From assembly GCA_004296865.1 (NCBI GenBank), contig SCVQ01000252.1, forward strand, positions 1 to 5,627: 5,627 nt of DNA. Direction: 5' to 3'. This stretch comes from Nitrospirota bacterium. Its GTDB lineage: Bacteria > Nitrospirota > Nitrospiria > Nitrospirales > Nitrospiraceae. The translations under genes and the position numbers were made by a program. Shown one piece after another: positions 5,594 through 5,627 of the stretch (position 1 is the stretch's first letter; each line of letters starts with the position of its first letter). The notes beneath the pieces are model-generated. The model was given only the letters and a program-made list of their open reading frames with translations, searched no databases and had not been told where the DNA came from.

Positions 5594-5627
5594 TTAGGAC
5601 TCGACATGACGGCCCTTGATGGCGAAG
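5594..5627 (-). CDS. urtB: Urea ABC transporter permease UrtB, C-terminal end only (partial)
   Basis: Only the last ten codons and the TAA stop are in the window; the gene continues past the right edge. The minus strand reads FAIKGRHVES-stop. UrtB proteins typically end in a short tail after the last membrane helix of the form LF-x-x-KGR, and the KGR triplet is visible here. The position directly upstream of urtC on the same strand fits the usual urtABCDE order. UrtB would be the LivH-like membrane partner of UrtC in the inner-membrane urea importer. The call rests on a very short match plus gene order, so it is probable rather than certain. Confidence 0.72.
   Translation of the reverse strand, partial: FAIKGRHVES

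Overview
This window looks like part of a bacterial urea-acquisition and urea-hydrolysis locus. The best guess for the host is a urea-using Nitrospira-like nitrifier. The basis is gene content: a UrtBCDE-type urea ABC importer, an OmpL/FmdC-like outer-membrane porin, an AmiS/UreI-type channel and urease gamma sit together, the coding sequence is fairly GC-rich, and the intergenic spaces hold hairpin-forming repeats. The genus assignment is inference and no marker gene in the window proves it.

Layout from right to left, mostly on the minus strand: the last ten codons of urtB (5594-5627); a short hairpin-rich spacer; urtC (permease); urtD (ATPase); a 174-base spacer holding an 86-base inverted-repeat element; urtE (second ATPase); a roughly 300-base repeat-filled spacer (2310-2616); and a gene for an outer-membrane beta-barrel porin. 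The porin gene runs tail-to-tail, with only 8 bases between, into a plus-strand gene for an AmiS/UreI-family urea/amide channel (529-1026). Upstream of that channel gene, and divergent from it, is ureA (urease gamma subunit, minus strand, 70-375). The remaining urease genes presumably lie beyond the left edge, but ureB does not begin in recognisable form within the 69 bases visible.

Together the genes cover every cell layer. The porin lets urea or short amides through the outer membrane. UrtA (outside the window) with UrtBCDE would pump urea in with high affinity at ATP cost. The AmiS/UreI protein would allow passive entry when urea is plentiful. Urease splits urea into ammonia and carbon dioxide in the cytoplasm.

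The least ordinary parts are the spacers. Two composite repeats with the same internal order and orientation flank urtE, and a third, decayed copy of the core lies nearby. Next to that third copy, in frame with the porin gene, is a 15-codon stretch matching the urtE C-terminus at 12 of 15 residues, which looks like the relic of a second urtE. The porin has no ATG/GTG/TTG start at a sensible place, yet a perfect AGGAGG lies 5 bases before an in-frame CTG that opens a good signal peptide.
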